Source of the DNA: Aquarana catesbeiana
Lineage: Eukaryota; Chordata; Amphibia; Anura; Ranidae
Assembly (NCBI RefSeq): GCF_042186555.1
Contig: NC_133334.1
Location: forward strand, 24,571,780-24,635,779
DNA length: 64,000 nt
Reading direction: 5' to 3'
A model generated the notes under the pieces. It saw nothing but the letters and a program-made list of their open reading frames with translations. It ran no database searches and was not told the DNA's origin. Made by a program: the position numbers and the translations under genes. Positions within the stretch are counted from its first letter, which is position 1; each line of letters begins with the position of its first letter. Shown here piece by piece: positions 22,395 to 34,066 of this stretch.

Positions 22395-23530
22395 GAGCTC
22401 ATCACAAATTTACTTGCCAAGAGTAGTTATCTTGGTCGACTGACAGGGATCTATCGATTTCTCCCTAAGCTTGGCCTTGTTGCACTTTTCTCTTCTACCA
22501 GTAGGTGGCCGGGTACTTGGTGGTACTGGATACGAGAAGGGCAACCCAAGGTCAGGTTATGGGTATATGGGGTATCTCAGGCAATGGGCAGGGGTTTTCT
22601 TGAATTCCTTGGCCTGTTGGGAGAGCCTATATATACGGGTGAGGTCAGGGGATCGCTGTTCTGTGCCACCTGGATGGCCGTCTGGGTGGACGTGTGTCGT
22701 CTGCCCTGGGCTGCTAAGCTGGAGATTGGGCCTATCCCGGGGGCATTTAGCTGCCAGGCTGTGTGTGGGCCTATCCACAAATAAGAGGGTAGTGCAGTTG
22801 GGATTGCGGCTTGCAGTCCAACCAAAAGTGACGGTTCTGCCGGCCAGAAGAACTTGTCGTGGTCAGAGGTAGAAGGAAAGCTGTCACCACGAAGGGACCA
22901 ATCGCAATTAGCAGGGACCACAGTGAGTAACTGAAGAAAGTCAGGGACCCAACCAGCAGAGGTGATGCTTGCAGAGCAGCCTTGTGTGTCAAGCTAGGGA
23001 CCAAGCCGGTCAGCAGGGGTGTAGCTTGAAGGTATCCAAAGTGCCAAGCTAGGGACCCAGCAGGGAAGCGTGGGTGATGCTTGAGAGAGATACCACCGCA
23101 AACCTTGGAGATGCTCAAGGGATTCATAGTCAGTGAATCAGAAGGTCTAGTGAGAAACCAGGAGCTCAGTATTGAAGAACTATAAGGAGAAGTTGTAGTG
23201 GACCTGAAAGAACTGTTACGTTTGAGTTAGGAACTGTTAAAGGACTGTTTATCATAGGAAGACAGCAATCCTACACGTGCAGAAGTGGCGCCTTGCTAGG
23301 GCCTTTCCCCGTATGGCTGACCTTCTATTGAAATCTTGGACTCTGCCAATTGAGTTTGCAACTATCTAAGGGTGTCCTGGCCCTAACCCTCTTTCCCCCC
23401 AAAATATATAAAAAAGAAATAAAACCTCATTTACATCCAAGAAGTGTCTGGTGCCCAATGACTTTCATCATCTTTGCACCCACTATGCCTCACAACCCAC
23501 CACATACAGAAGGATGTCAGCTATCTTTGG
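22395..23530 (+). repeat. LTR-type repeat, plus-strand copy
   Basis: Shares long blocks with the minus-strand copy at 49865-50526 and the fragment at 47440-47715: aacccaaggtcaggttatgg, ttgcagtccaaccaaaagtg, gggaccacagtgagtaactg. It has a TATA-like 'cctatatatacgg' near 22627 and a later AATAAAA (near 23419), as expected of an LTR. The 5' end is truncated against the preceding MITE. The 3' third has short degenerate repeats around 'aagctagggacc'. Confidence 0.6.
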
Positions 23531-23539
23531 CCTTGGAGG

Positions 23540-24124
23540 TTCTCATTAGACCAAAAGAGGTAAAAGACCTTGCTACAGTAAAATAATGTTTAGGCTTCAG
23601 GACCACTTTAAGTCCAAAGACATGCCTGCCACGTCTTGGACTTATCTCTTTCATTTACATTCGACAGATTTGTTGTTCTCCAAGAAGATAGCTTCTGGAG
23701 ATCTACGCTGGATGCTCTGGTCTCAGTTCCTGCAAATGTAGAGTCGATGCAGCTGTCTATGCTCTCCCCTCCTGTCCAATCACAGAAGCCTTTGCAATTA
23801 CGTAAACATATTCACAAAATTCAAAGGCTTCTGTGAATAGGCAGCAGAGGGAAGGGACGGGCATAGCTGCTCTGTGTGCTTCTTGACCCTCAGAGCCCCA
23901 GTGTCTCCGCCTGGAGCGCAATAAATCTGCCATATGTAAATAATAGAGATAAGTCATACCCCTTGTTGGTTGTAACTCATAGTATGCCTGCACTTTTTAC
24001 AAAGTGGACGAATTTCTGAAATTCAACTTTAGCCATTGCAGCTCTTGTATCCATAACACTTATGGACCAGAACAATTTTTACATTTCCACTATGGTCCTG
24101 TTTATTTGGTGATAACTATTTCTT
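23540..24124. other. No clear feature
   Basis: Contains scraps resembling MITE interiors (caggaccactttaagtcc) but no delimited element, protein signal or RNA gene. Confidence 0.35.
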
Positions 24125-24530
24125 TTTTGGGGATGGTCCCTTCCTGGTCCAACATGACTGCACATCAGTGCAGAAAGCAAGGTCCACAAAGACATGGATG
24201 AGCGAGTCTGAGGTGGAGGAACTTGACTGGCCTGACCTCAACCCGACAGAACACCTTTGGGATGAATTAGAGCGGAGACTGCCAGCCAGGCCTTCCCGTC
24301 CAACATCAGTGCCTGACCTCACAAATGCGTTTCTGGAAGAATGGTCAAACATTCCCATAGACACACTCCTAAACCTTGTTTACAGCCTTCCCAGAAGAGT
24401 TGAAGCCGTTATAGCAGCAAAGGGTGGGCCAACTCAATAATGAACCCTACGGACTAAGACTGGGATGCCATTAAAGTTCAGGTGAGTGTAAAGGCAGGTG
24501 TCCCAATACTTTTGGTAATACAGTGTATGT
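24125..24530 (+). mobile_element. Tc1-like element, 3' fragment
   Basis: The 5' two-thirds are missing. Ends with the terminal sequence 'gtcccaatacttttggtaat' followed by acagtgta, a typical Tc1 end. Confidence 0.85.
24132..24440 (+). pseudogene. Tc1-like transposase C-terminal fragment
   Basis: Only about the last 100 residues survive. They include LNPTEHLWDELERRL, which carries the third catalytic acidic residue, and the usual C-terminus ending AAKGGPTQ. A small in-frame loss just before LNPTEHLW (DWPDLNP) removes part of the expected spacing from the second Asp. The DNA-binding domains and first two catalytic residues are absent, so it is inert. It belongs to a different Tc1 lineage from the copies at 19169, 25442 and 38220. 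Confidence 0.88.
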
Positions 24531-25440
24531 AAAAATTGGTATCGTCGGAATTAAGCTTTAAGCAGCTCCCATTGGTGGTTCAAATGGTAATAGATGACAG
24601 AATTCTTTGTTTTCTTGTATTTTTTGCTGTCACCAATTGGCAGTTGATAGCAGTTCCCGAACAAAGGTCACACAATGGCAATCAAAAAGCTAAACCACCT
24701 GTTTACCGACTCGGCGCGGCACTGAAACATCAATGACTTGGCAACAACAGCCCTGGCTGAGAGTAATAATCAGCCGCGGGGTGGGGGGGTTCAATAAAAA
24801 ATTTGAATTTGCCTCTGTGAAATTCAAATTCCTTTATGGTTACATGAGGATTAAAAATACAACAAAGGCGGCGCAGCAATCCATTAAAATGCCACTTCTG
24901 TAGGCTTTTCATTTCAGACCTCACAATTGTCACCACCCGTGAATGGTATAATTCCAGCAATTCCCAGCGAGGCTGTGTGCGGAGAATGCAGCACATTGAC
25001 GTTCTCGCGCCATGCGCCACTCTCTCTCTCTCTCTCTCTGACATTACATTTTATACCGCACAGAATTATACGCAGTTTGATATCCGCCACTTCCTCCATG
25101 AGATACCAGCGAAGTGTGCGTATCCTGCTGGACATTGGCTGGTATTTAGAGTTAAGACCGAGTTCGAAATTCTTTTCGGAAAGTCCACCGTACGGAGGGC
25201 AGTTCGCTCTTTTGTTTTCGAAAGATCAGATCCTACGTAGACGCTTTATTTCAAACAATCCACACATAACTGTGCTGTACAACACATAAGTTCCTTCAAA
25301 ATATCAAATCCATGGACAATCCAAGTGAATAGAAACTCCTAGGGCTGACATTTCCTCTGCTTTAAAAGATATTGCAGGCCCAGGAAGTTATGAAGTTTGC
25401 TTTGTTGACTTGCAGTCCCTGGAAACTTTAAAGGCACTGG
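24531..25440. other. Mostly unrecognised, with a (TC)n tract
   Basis: A TC microsatellite lies at about 25021-25039. The surrounding 24890-25320 looks single-copy with no convincing frame. A small G run occurs near 24779-24790. Confidence 0.35.
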
Positions 25441-25441
25441 A

Positions 25442-26578
25442 CACTCACTGGACACTTTTTTTAGGTACACCTTGCTAGTACTGGGTTGGACCCCATTTTG
25501 CCTTCCTAACTTCCTTCATTCTTGGTGGCATAGATTCAACAAGGTGTTGGAAACGTTCCTCAGAGATTTTGGTCCATAGTGACATGATGGCATCACGGAG
25601 TTCCACCACATCCCAAAGGTGCGCCATTGGATTGAGATGTGGTGAGTGTGGAGGCCATTGGAGTACAGTGACCTCATTGTCCAGTGGTGAGATGATTGGA
25701 GCTGTGTGACATGGTGCATTATCCTGCTGGAAGGAGCCATCAGAAGATGGGGACACTGTAGTCATAAAGGGATGGACATGGTCACCAACAATACTCAGGT
25801 AGGTCGTGGTGTTAAAACGATGCTCAATTGGTACTAAGGAGCCCAAAGTGTGCCAAGAAAATATCCCCCCCCCCCCCCACACCATTACACCCCCACCAAC
25901 AGATTGAACCATTGATACAAGGCAGGATGGATCCATGCTTTCATGTTGTTTACACCAAATTCTGACCCCACCATCTGAATGTTGCAGCTGAAATCGAGAC
26001 TCATCAGACCAGGCAACGTTTTTCCAATCTTCAACTGTCCAATTTTGGTGGTCCTGTGCCAATTGTAGCCTCAGTTTCCTTTTCTTAGCTGACAGGAGTG
26101 GCACCCGGTGTGGTCTTCTGCTGCTGCAGCCCATCTGCTTCAAGGTTTTGATGTGTTCTGTGTTCACAGATGGTACTCTGCATACCTTGGATGTATCGAG
26201 TGGTTACTTGACTTACTGTTGCCTTTCTATCAGCTGGAACCAGTCTGCCCATTCTCCTCTGACCTCAACAAGACAACTGTCGCTCACTGGATATTTTCTT
26301 TTTTTCCCACCATTCTCTGTAAACCTGAGAGATGGTTGTGTGTAAAAATCCCAGAAATACTCAGAGCAGCCCGTCTGGCACCAACAACCATGCCACGCTC
26401 AAAGTCACTTAAATCTGCTTTCTTCCCCGTTGTGATGCTCGGTTTGAACTTCAGCAAGTCGTCTTCCCCGCGTCTAGATGCCTAAATGCATTGATTTGCT
26501 GCCTTGTGATTGGCTGGATTAGTAATTTGTGTTACCAAGCATTTGAACAGGTGTACCTAATAAGGTGGCCGGTGAGTG
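25442..26578 (-). mobile_element. Tc1/mariner-family element
   Basis: The left end is CACTCACTGGACAC and the right end GGCCGGTGAGTG, inverted to each other and followed by a 'ttaggtacacc' block. Right flank TA is at 26579-26580; the left TA has decayed to GA. It abuts a long (TA)n tract. The family is one I know from fish and frogs. Confidence 0.88.
25475..26485 (-). pseudogene. Tc1/mariner transposase with catalytic Glu replaced
   Basis: The catalytic half is open for 230 residues (26167 to 25475). It shows WSDESRFQLQ (first Asp), QQDNAPCHTA (second Asp) and SPHLNPMAHLWD, where the third acidic residue has become Ala (codon gcg; minus strand of about 25622-25626) and the Asp usual in the SPDLNP motif is His. 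A stretch after HLWDVVE is missing compared with the family. The N-terminal DNA-binding half (26168-26485) is broken into several frames. A C/G homopolymer at about 25866-25880 inserts GGGG residues. Inactive. Confidence 0.9.
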
Positions 26579-26580
26579 TA

Positions 26581-26582
26581 CA

Positions 26583-26642
<60 letters not shown>
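26581..26642. repeat. (TA)n microsatellite
   Basis: About 30 TA units directly after the Tc1 right end (cagtatatata...). The TA target duplication of the transposon may have seeded the expansion. Confidence 0.95.
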
Positions 26643-26644
<2 letters not shown>

Positions 26645-26853
26645 CATACCTTGTCTGCTTGTAAGTAGGGTACGTAGGTGGTATTAGTCTCTGATGTATT
26701 TACAAAGGTCCATGTATGTAGAATTCTGCAGTGAAGTGAGTACAAAGGTGAGTCACCATGGTCCCCACCTAAATTTTGGTGTACTTGATTTTAATACAAA
26801 ATGTTCTTTTACACATTTTTCTTAAAGTGTTACTAAACCCAGGAGCCTGCAGT

Positions 26854-27317
26854 CACTATATCTGGTCTCCCCAGGACTCTGCATTCACTATATCTGGTCT
26901 CCCCAGGACTCTGCATTCACTATATCTGGTCTCCCCAGGACTCTGCATTCACTATATCTGGTCTCCCCAGGACTCTGCATTCACTATATCTGGTCTCCCC
27001 AGGAATCTGCATTCACTATATCTGGTCTCCCCAGGACTCTGCATTCACTATATCTGGTCTCCCCAGGAGCCTGCATTCACTATATCTGGTCTCCACAGGA
27101 ATCTGCATTCACTATATCTGGTCTCCCCAGGAGCCTGCATTCACTATATCTGGTCTCCCCAGGAGCCTGCATTCACTATATCTGGTCTCCCCAGGAATCT
27201 GCATTCACTATATCTGGTCTCCCCAGGAGCCTGCATTCACTATATCTGGTCTCCCCAGGAGCCTGCATTCACTATATCTGGTCTCCCCAGGACTCTGCAT
27301 TCACTATATCTGGTCTC
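26854..27317. repeat. 32-bp minisatellite, about 14.5 copies
   Basis: Unit 'cactatatctggtctcccca' plus 'ggactctgcatt', with copies differing mainly at act/aat/agc. Anchors fall every 32 bp from 26854. It lacks stop codons in all three forward frames, so an apparent 192-residue frame (26776-27354) is an artefact. Confidence 0.97.
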
Positions 27318-28029
27318 CCACAGTACACAGAACATGGAAATGCAATTATGTTAGTAAATATAAACTGCTAAATACCTTTTCTCAGTAACAGTATATAGCA
27401 GTCTTGTGACTTCTATCAGTGTCTGGTTAAGCCCCCTTTCACACTTATATGAATTGTCCCACAATTTTGGACTGAAAAATCGCATGACAAGTCATTCTCC
27501 AATGATTTTGAATGACTACCATTCATATTGGCACGACTTTAAGTCATGCTGACTTCAAAGTAGTTGCTGCACTACTTTTTTTCTGAAGTCGGATTCCATA
27601 TTAACTGATCCGACTTTGGCATGCGACTTGTGCATAAGGGGGAACTCCACGCCAATTTTTTTTTTTTAAGAAAAAAACGGCATGGGTTCCCCTTCAAGCG
27701 CCCCCCCCCCCCCCTCCTGAGCCGTACCAGGCTGCATGCCCTCAACATGGGGGGGTGGCTGCTCTGGGGCAGGGGGGTGCCCTGCGGCCCCCCCACCCCA
27801 AAGCACCTTGCCCCATGTTGATGAGGACAAGGGCCCCTTCCTGACAACCCTGGCCGTTGGTTGTCGGGGTCTGCAGACGGGGGGCTTATCGGAATCTGTA
27901 AGCCCCCTTTATTAAGGGGGCCCCCAGATCCCGGCCCCCCACCCTATGTGAATGAGTATGAGGTACATATTACCCCTACCCATTCACCTGGGGGGAAAGA
28001 AGTGTCAATAAAAAATACACACTAGGTTT

Positions 28030-28344
28030 TTAAAGTAATTTATTAGGCAGCTCCGGGGGTCTTCTTCCGACTTCAGGGGTCTCTTCCGACTTCTCCGCTC
28101 TCTTCTCCCGCTCTCCGATTCTTCTCCCGCTCTCCGGTGCCTTCTGCCGGGCTCCTCCACTATCTTCTTCCAGCTCTTTTACTAGTGGTGGCCCGGTCTT
28201 CTCCGTCGTCTTCCTACCTCTTCTTTTCTTCCGATGTTGACACGACGCTCTCTCCCGCTGTAATGCCGCGTGCGTGGTGCACAACGATTTATATAGGCAT
28301 GGGACGTGGTCACCAGGTGATGTCACCCAGTGACCCCGCCCCAT
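28030..28344 (-). CDS. Small charged ORF in the left arm
   Basis: A 104-residue open frame on the minus strand overlapping the promoter region. It includes KTGPPLVKELEEDSGGARQK and ends PELPNKLL just after AATAAA. The right arm has the mirrored counterpart. The composition (Glu/Arg/Lys-rich, from a GA-rich tract) makes chance openness possible. I recognise no domain. The shared reading between arms is partly forced by the palindrome and is not independent evidence of selection. Confidence 0.25.
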   Translation of the reverse strand: MGRGHWVTSPGDHVPCLYKSLCTTHAALQRERASCQHRKKRRGRKTTEKTGPPLVKELEEDSGGARQKAPESGRRIGEREKRAEKSEETPEVGRRPPELPNKLL

Positions 28345-28441
28345 ATGACGTCAGAGTCCCATCATGCCCCGGCTGTGACATCATAAAGGGGCGGGGTCAC
28401 TGGTGACATCACCCGGTGACCACATCCCATGCCTATATAAA
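28288..28441. promoter_or_regulatory. Symmetric divergent core promoter at the palindrome centre
   Basis: TATATAAA occurs on the minus strand (28295-28288) and on the plus strand (28434-28441), firing outward. Between them lie GC-box-like ccccgcccc, TGACGTCA (about 28347-28354) and TGACATCA motifs. AATAAA follows on both sides (28705-28710 plus; 28044-28039 minus). Promoter activity is inferred from motifs only. Confidence 0.5.
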
Positions 28442-28519
28442 TTGTTGCGCGCCGCGCACATGGCATTACATTGGGAGAGAGCGTCGTGTCAACATCGGAA
28501 GAAGAGATGAGGGAAGAAG

Positions 28520-28807
28520 ATGATGGAGAAGACTGGGCCAACGCTAGTAAAAGAGCTGGAAGAAGATAGCGGAGGAGCCCGGCAGAAGGCACCGGAGAGC
28601 AGGAGAAGAATCGGAGAGCGGGAGAAGACACCAGAGAGCGGGAGAAGAGAGCGGAGAAGTCGGAAGAGACCCCCGAAGTTGGAAGAAGACCCCCGGAGCT
28701 GCCTAATAAATTACTTTAAAAACCTGTCTAGTGTGTTTTTTTTATTGACACTTTTTCCCCCAGGTGAATGGGTAGGGGTACGATGTACCCCATACTCATT
28801 CACATAG
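28520..28807 (+). pseudogene. Mirror ORF in the right arm, frameshifted
   Basis: 95 residues; carries VKELEEDSGGARQKAPES like the left-arm frame, then diverges. The frame that would end ELPNKLL is displaced here, so a small indel separates the arms. Glu/Arg-rich with no recognised domain. Confidence 0.25.
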
Positions 28808-29856
28808 AGTGGGAGACTGGGATCTGGGGACCCCCTTATTTAAGGGGGCTCCCAGATTCCGATAATCCCCCCGCCCGCAGACCCCAACAACCAACGGCCA
28901 GAGTTGTTGGGAAGGGGCCCTTGTCCTCATCAACATGGGGACAAGGTGCTTTGGGGTGGGGGGGCGCAGGGCCCCCTACCCCAAAGCACCCACCCCCATG
29001 TTGAGGGCATGCAGCCTGGTACGGCTCGGGGGGGTGGCTCGCTTGTCCCCACCCCCTTTCTTGACCGACCAGGCTGGTGCTCGGATAAGAGTCTGGTATG
29101 GATTTTGGGGGGACCCCACGCCATTTTTTTGGCATGGGGGTTCCCCTTAAAATCCATACCAGACTGAAGGGCCCAGTATGCTCATGAAGGGGGAACCCAT
29201 GCCTTTTTTTTTTTTAAATTGGCGTGGAGTTCCCCCTAATTATTTGGTAATCAAAGTCGCGTCCCTGCTCATTGAAGTCGTACTTCAAGTCGTGGGGCAA
29301 AGTCGGATCCACAGTCGTATAATTGTCTTGTCAAAATCGCGGCTGTGAAATCGTGGCAAAATCACGTGACTTTGGAGTAGCACAAGTGTGAAAGGGGCCT
29401 AAGGCTTGTAGGAGGAGTTTTCATTCTCCTCTGACTGTCCTATCAGGATCCAGGACCCCTGATCCTCTGTCTGGACAGTACTGATTGGCTCTGTGCTGAT
29501 CACATGCACTCTCCCAAGAAAAATAAAAAGCTCTCTAGCAATACACACATAACTGAGCATGTGCAGATTATCCCCTAGTCTCTGTTCTATCAGGAGATGG
29601 ATTGGGGACAATGGAAGAAGGGGAGGATCAGAGAAGACAGGATCAAACAGCCTTTTTACACAATGCAGAGGATTAACCCCTTAGGTTCCACAGTGAGTAT
29701 AACAAGCATGCTTTACTGCATATACAGACTGATTTTACTTTTGTGGGTGGGTTTAGTAACGCTTTAACTTAAAAAAAAGTACACTGACAATTTTAAGTTA
29801 CCCACAATAAGTAGGTTTTAAAAAACAACTCAATTAGTCTCCAATTAAGGCAATGG

Positions 29857-30094
29857 GGGTTATTTACGAAAGGCAAATCCACTTTGCAATGCAAGTGCAC
29901 TTTGACGTGCAGTCGCTGTAAATCTGAGGAGAAGATCTGAAATGAGGGGAAGCTCTGCTGATTTTATCATCCAATCATGTGCAAGCTAAAATGCTGTTTT
30001 TTATTTTCCTTGCATGTCCCCCTCGGATACACAGCGACTGCGCTTCCAAGTGCACTTGTAGTGCAAAGTGGATTTGCCTTTAGTAAATAACCCC
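29857..30094. mobile_element. Palindromic MITE
   Basis: Hairpin of about 238 bp. The left end gggttatttacgaaaggcaa with atccactttgca mirrors the right end tgcaaagtggatttgccttt with agtaaataaccc. The target duplication was not resolved. Confidence 0.8.
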
Positions 30095-30227
30095 CAATGA
30101 CTGTGTGATGACATGTGGTCATTGTCCCCCCCCCCCCCCCCATTCCCCGGATTTAGTCATTGAGAAAGAATTGTGCAATAGGCAAAGATTTCTTGCTCCC
30201 TGTTGTAGTGTTGGCTTCTCCCATTAA

Positions 30228-31370
30228 CCACTTCCCGCCCGGCCCATAGCAGATGACGGTCGGGAAGTGGTTCAGTTATCCTGACTGGGCGTCATATGAC
30301 GTCCAGCAGGATAACATGCCGTCGCGCGCCCCCGGGGGGGCGTGCATCACGGCGATTGGTGGAGCGGTGTGTCATCGCTACAGGGATCTTGGTAAAGAGC
30401 CTCCGGCGGAGGCTCTTTATCACGTGATCAGCCGTGTCCAATCACGGCTGATCACGATGTCAATAGGAAGAGCCGTTGATCGGCTTTTCCTCACTCGCAT
30501 TTGACAGACGCGAGTAGAGGAGAGCTGATCGGCGGCTCTCCTGACAGGGGGGGTCAGCGCAGCCCCCCTCAGATCACCACATTGGACCATCAGGGATCGC
30601 CACTAGGACCACCAGGGAGAGGGGCAACATGTGGATGGCCAGGTATGTACCCCATGGCCATCCACATGTGCCCAAAGTGCCCAGTCAGTGCCCAATTTGT
30701 GCCAATCAGTGCCCACAAATGGGCACTGATTGGCACCAGTATATTGCAGTGATGCCCAGCAATGCCACCCTTAGGGGCATCAGTGCCATCAATCAGTGTC
30801 ATCAGTGCCACCCATCAGTGTCCATCGGTGCCACCTGTCAGTGCCCATCTGTGCCCATCAGTGCCCACCTATCAAAGCCCATCAGTGCCCATCCATGCCA
30901 CCTATCAGTGCCACCCATAAGTACCCATCAGTGCCACCCATAAGTACCCGTCAACGCCACCTACGAGTGCCCATCAGTGCCGCCTATAAATGCCCATCGG
31001 TGCCACCTATCAGTGCCCACCAGTGCCACGTATCAGTGCCCATCAGTGCCCATCATCAGTGCCCATCATCAGTGCCCGTCAGTGCCACCTCATCAGTGCC
31101 ACCTCATTGGTGCCACCTCATCAGTGCCCATCAGTGCCGCCGTATCAGTGGCCGTCATTGAAGAAGAAAACGTACTTATTTACAAAAAATTTTAACAGAA
31201 ACAAAGAGAAACTTGTTTTTTTTCAAAATTTTCAGTCTTTTTTTATTTGTTGCGCAAAAAATAAAAAACGCAGAGGTGATCAAATACCACCAAAAGAAAG
31301 CTCTATTTGTGGGAACAAAATGATAAAAAAATTGTTTGGGTACAGTGTTGTATGACCATGCATGGATGGA
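30228..31370. mobile_element. TTAA-bounded repeat with hairpins and a short tandem array
   Basis: Begins after TTAA (30224-30227) with ccacttcccgcccggcc. Contains three strong hairpins: about 30273-30316 (cctgactgggcgtcatatgac and its inverse), 30393-30421 (agagcctccggcggaggctct) and 30423-30454 (gtgatcagccgtg...cacggctgatcac). The array at 30780-31160 repeats 'cccatcagtgccac' in variable 10-14-bp steps. The 3' side (gaggtgatcaaataccacca) is shared with 10591, 34500 and 45840. The right end is lost near the following hAT element. Confidence 0.6.
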
Positions 31371-31381
31371 AGGGACACACA

Positions 31382-32507
31382 CAGTGACAGCTGGTGCTCA
31401 ATACTTTGGGGGGAGGTGGGGGTGGCAAACAACCCACACTCACAACGCCGCCTCCATCACCACCCCCCCACGCAGGAGACAGACGGGAGTCCGCAATTCC
31501 CTCCCCCTCCGTGGGAAACAGAAGGGAGGCCACGATCTCCCCCCTCGTGGGAGACAGTTAGGAGGCCGCGATCCCCCCTTGTGGGAGACAGTTAGGAGGC
31601 CGCGATCCCCCCTCGTGGGAGACAGTTAGGAGGCCGTGATCCCCCCTCATGGGAGACAGTTAGGAGGCCGTGATCCCCCCCTCGTGGGAGACAGTTAGGA
31701 GGCCGCGATCCCCCCCTCGTGGGAGACAGTTAGGAGGCCGTGTTCCCCCCACCTCGTGGGAGACAGTTAGGAGGCCGCGATCCCCCCCTCGTGGAAGACA
31801 GTTAGGAGGCCGCGATCCCCCCCTCGTGGAAGACAGTTAGGAGGCCGCGATCCCCCCACCTCGTGGGAGACAGTTAGGAGGCCGTGTTCCCCCCACCTCG
31901 TGGGAGACAGTTAGGAGGCCGCGATCCCCCCCTCGTGGAAGACAGTTAGGAGGCCGCGATCCCCCCCCTCGTGGGAGACAGTTAGGAGGCCGCGATCCCC
32001 CCCTCGTGGGAGACAGTTAGGAGGCCGTGTTCCCCCCACCTCGTGGGAGACAGTTAGGAGGCCGCGATCCCCCCCTCGTGGAAGACAGTTAGGAGGCCGC
32101 GATCCCCCCCCTCGTGGGAGACAGTTAGGAGGCCGCGTTCCCCCCACCTCGTGGGAGACAGTTAGGAGGCCGCAATCCCCCCCCTCGTGGGAGACAGTTA
32201 GGATGATTGAAGGCCTTACAATATAGAGGGAGAAGGGGTCTGAGCTGAGCTGGGAGCCGAGATGAGTTTGACGAAGTAAGAGCCGGGGCTTCTCCTCCCA
32301 GCCGAACAGGAAGTGGGTCCTGAGACTCCCTGGCCAATTGGGTCTCAGGACCAGCTTCCTGATTGGCCAGAAGGTGAATCAAGAAGACAATCAAAAGAAA
32401 AAAAAAACCCCATTGGAATCCATGTGTCCGACACCCTGCATGTAGATTAGGGGCCGGACACATGGATTATGGGGAGCGGTGCCCCTAATGGACGGGGGGG
32501 GACACTG
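31382..32507. mobile_element. Non-autonomous hAT element with 34-bp minisatellite
   Basis: Starts CAGTGACAGCTGG and ends GGGGGACACTG. Flanks gacacaca (31374-31381) and gacacacc (32508-32515) match at 7 of 8. The 3' part (cttcctgattggcc; cattggaatccatg) is shared with the other hAT copies. Most of its length is the minisatellite. Confidence 0.75.
31515..32205. repeat. ~34-38-bp minisatellite, about 19 copies
   Basis: Unit 'gtgggagacagttaggaggc' plus 'cgcgatcccccctc'; I count 19 occurrences of agacagttagg. Length varies through the C run. The same unit occurs inverted at 34545-34855. Confidence 0.95.
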
Positions 32508-34066
32508 GACACACCCCCTTCACACAGCATACAGGAACAGGGCTGAGGCTGTCATTCAACTGGAGCTCCTTTCCCTGTTACCTTCTATCTCTTGGTGTTA
32601 GAAAAACTTGTCAGAAGGGACTCATGCTGATAGCAGAGGAAGGAGGCAGCAGACACAAATGACAATTAGTGCTCTGGACTGAGACAAGTAAAGCATGAAT
32701 CACTTCTGACAAGTTTTCCTGACACCAACAGATAAAAGGTGACAGAGGAGGGATCTCCAGCACACAGCCTGTGATTTACAGCCTCAGCTCTGTTCCTGTG
32801 TGCTGTGTGAAGGGGGGAGGGGGGGGTCCTTTCCCTCCAATCAGCTCTCAGAGCCCCCCACTGATGTAACTTCAGCTCCCCGCCCCCTGCTTTTCAGAGC
32901 TGAGAGATGCTTTGTAAATTCTGCACTTTGAATGGGTATAGGGGAAAGTCCTGTAGATAAACAGGTACAACTTATAAAGGAGGATTTGCTTCATCTCTGT
33001 GTATCTCCTGAGGCCAGTCACTTCACTGGGGATATAGAAGGGTTTACAAAAAAGTTTAAAGAAACAGTATGGCCCTTGTAATGCCATACCACAGCTTTAT
33101 AAATTGGCCCCTTTAATATGAGACGTTTCCCCCACCCTCCCAATAGATTAGTCAAGTCAAGCTCTTCTTTTTCAGGGCCATAACCGAATATTCCGTATGG
33201 TGCTATAGAAAGACTATGGGAGAGCACAGAGTTCTTTTCTTCTCCTAATTGAGGCGATGTCGCTTCACATTTCCAATATAAAGATAAAAGCTGAAATATA
33301 TAAAGTACCCGTTTCTCTGGCTAATTATTGCTCTAGCGCAGTGCGCCAACTCCTGGACGGCCAATTAGTATTCATGGCCCTGTGCTCCTGAACACCATCT
33401 GAAGAATGAGAACGTGGTTTGCAGAAAGAATTATTCTCACCTCAAGGTGAAAAAAAAAAAAAAAATAAGCGTATTGCCAAACCTTGTATCAATGTAAGTT
33501 GACCAGTTTACATGGACATCTATAAAGGCAATCCAAGAATGGTTTCGGCCAGCCTGCAGGCCTATAAGGGTAAGTAAAGGAACAAAAGGTATGTAGAACA
33601 CCTGTTAAGGAGACGCTGGTTTACTTAGTCCTATTCCCCCCAGCTAGAACACTCACAGCCAGGCACACAGCATTTTCTTTACGTTTCCACTGGCTCAATG
33701 GAACAGTCTAAGGGTGACTTTTTTTTTAGGTATTATTGGAAAGTTTAACTTGGATAGGGAAAGAGGGGAGCATGGGATACCTCAAAACTGAAGAACCAAA
33801 CAACTTGAGAACTCTTTAACTATCTTGCTGAACTATAAAAAGGGAATGTCCCACAAAATCTGGAAGGTCAATGGCCTTCCAGCACTGGGGTCATTTACTC
33901 ACACAGCCATAGGATCATTGGTTGCCTCTTTTCAATATCCATCAGGTTCTTCTCAATGAGGGAGATGTAGGCTCACACCACCATAGGACATCTGGACTCT
34001 CTCCCATCATCAACTTCCTCCTGGCTTTCTCCAGTGAGCCCCTCCAGAACCAACTTGATTCTAGGA
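32508..34066. other. No delimited feature; partly single-copy
   Basis: An inverted-looking pair around 'aacttgtcagaagg' and 'cttctgacaagtttt' (32610-32720) suggests a decayed palindromic MITE. 33240-33470 looks single-copy and includes homeobox-like 'ggctaattattgct'. A runs lie near 33450-33465. Confidence 0.35.

Larger units (their letters stand above)
27431..29399. mobile_element. 2-kb foldback (Harbinger-like) element
   Basis: Ends GCCCCCTTTCACACTT and (complement) GGCCCCTTTCACACTT, with a TAA target duplication (27428-27430 and 29400-29402), fitting PIF/Harbinger. Almost the whole element is one imperfect palindrome centred near 28365. Both arms carry the same blocks (gtcctcatcaacatgg, ggggccccttcc-type, gaagaag-rich tract). 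Related single-arm sequence occurs at 48120-48560. It is inserted in the T2-like MITE. Confidence 0.8.
26823..29767. mobile_element. T2-like MITE, enlarged by a minisatellite and a nested foldback
   Basis: TTAA at 26823-26826 and 29764-29767. Ends TTAAAGTGTTACTAAACCC and (complement) TTAAAGCGTTACTAAACCC are near identical. The interior was originally under 1 kb. It now holds the 32-bp array (26854-27317) and an insertion at 27431-29399. Confidence 0.85.

Noticed and set aside
26776..27354. 192-residue repetitive open frame
   Set aside because: Translation of a 32-bp minisatellite with no stop codon; no start context or domain.
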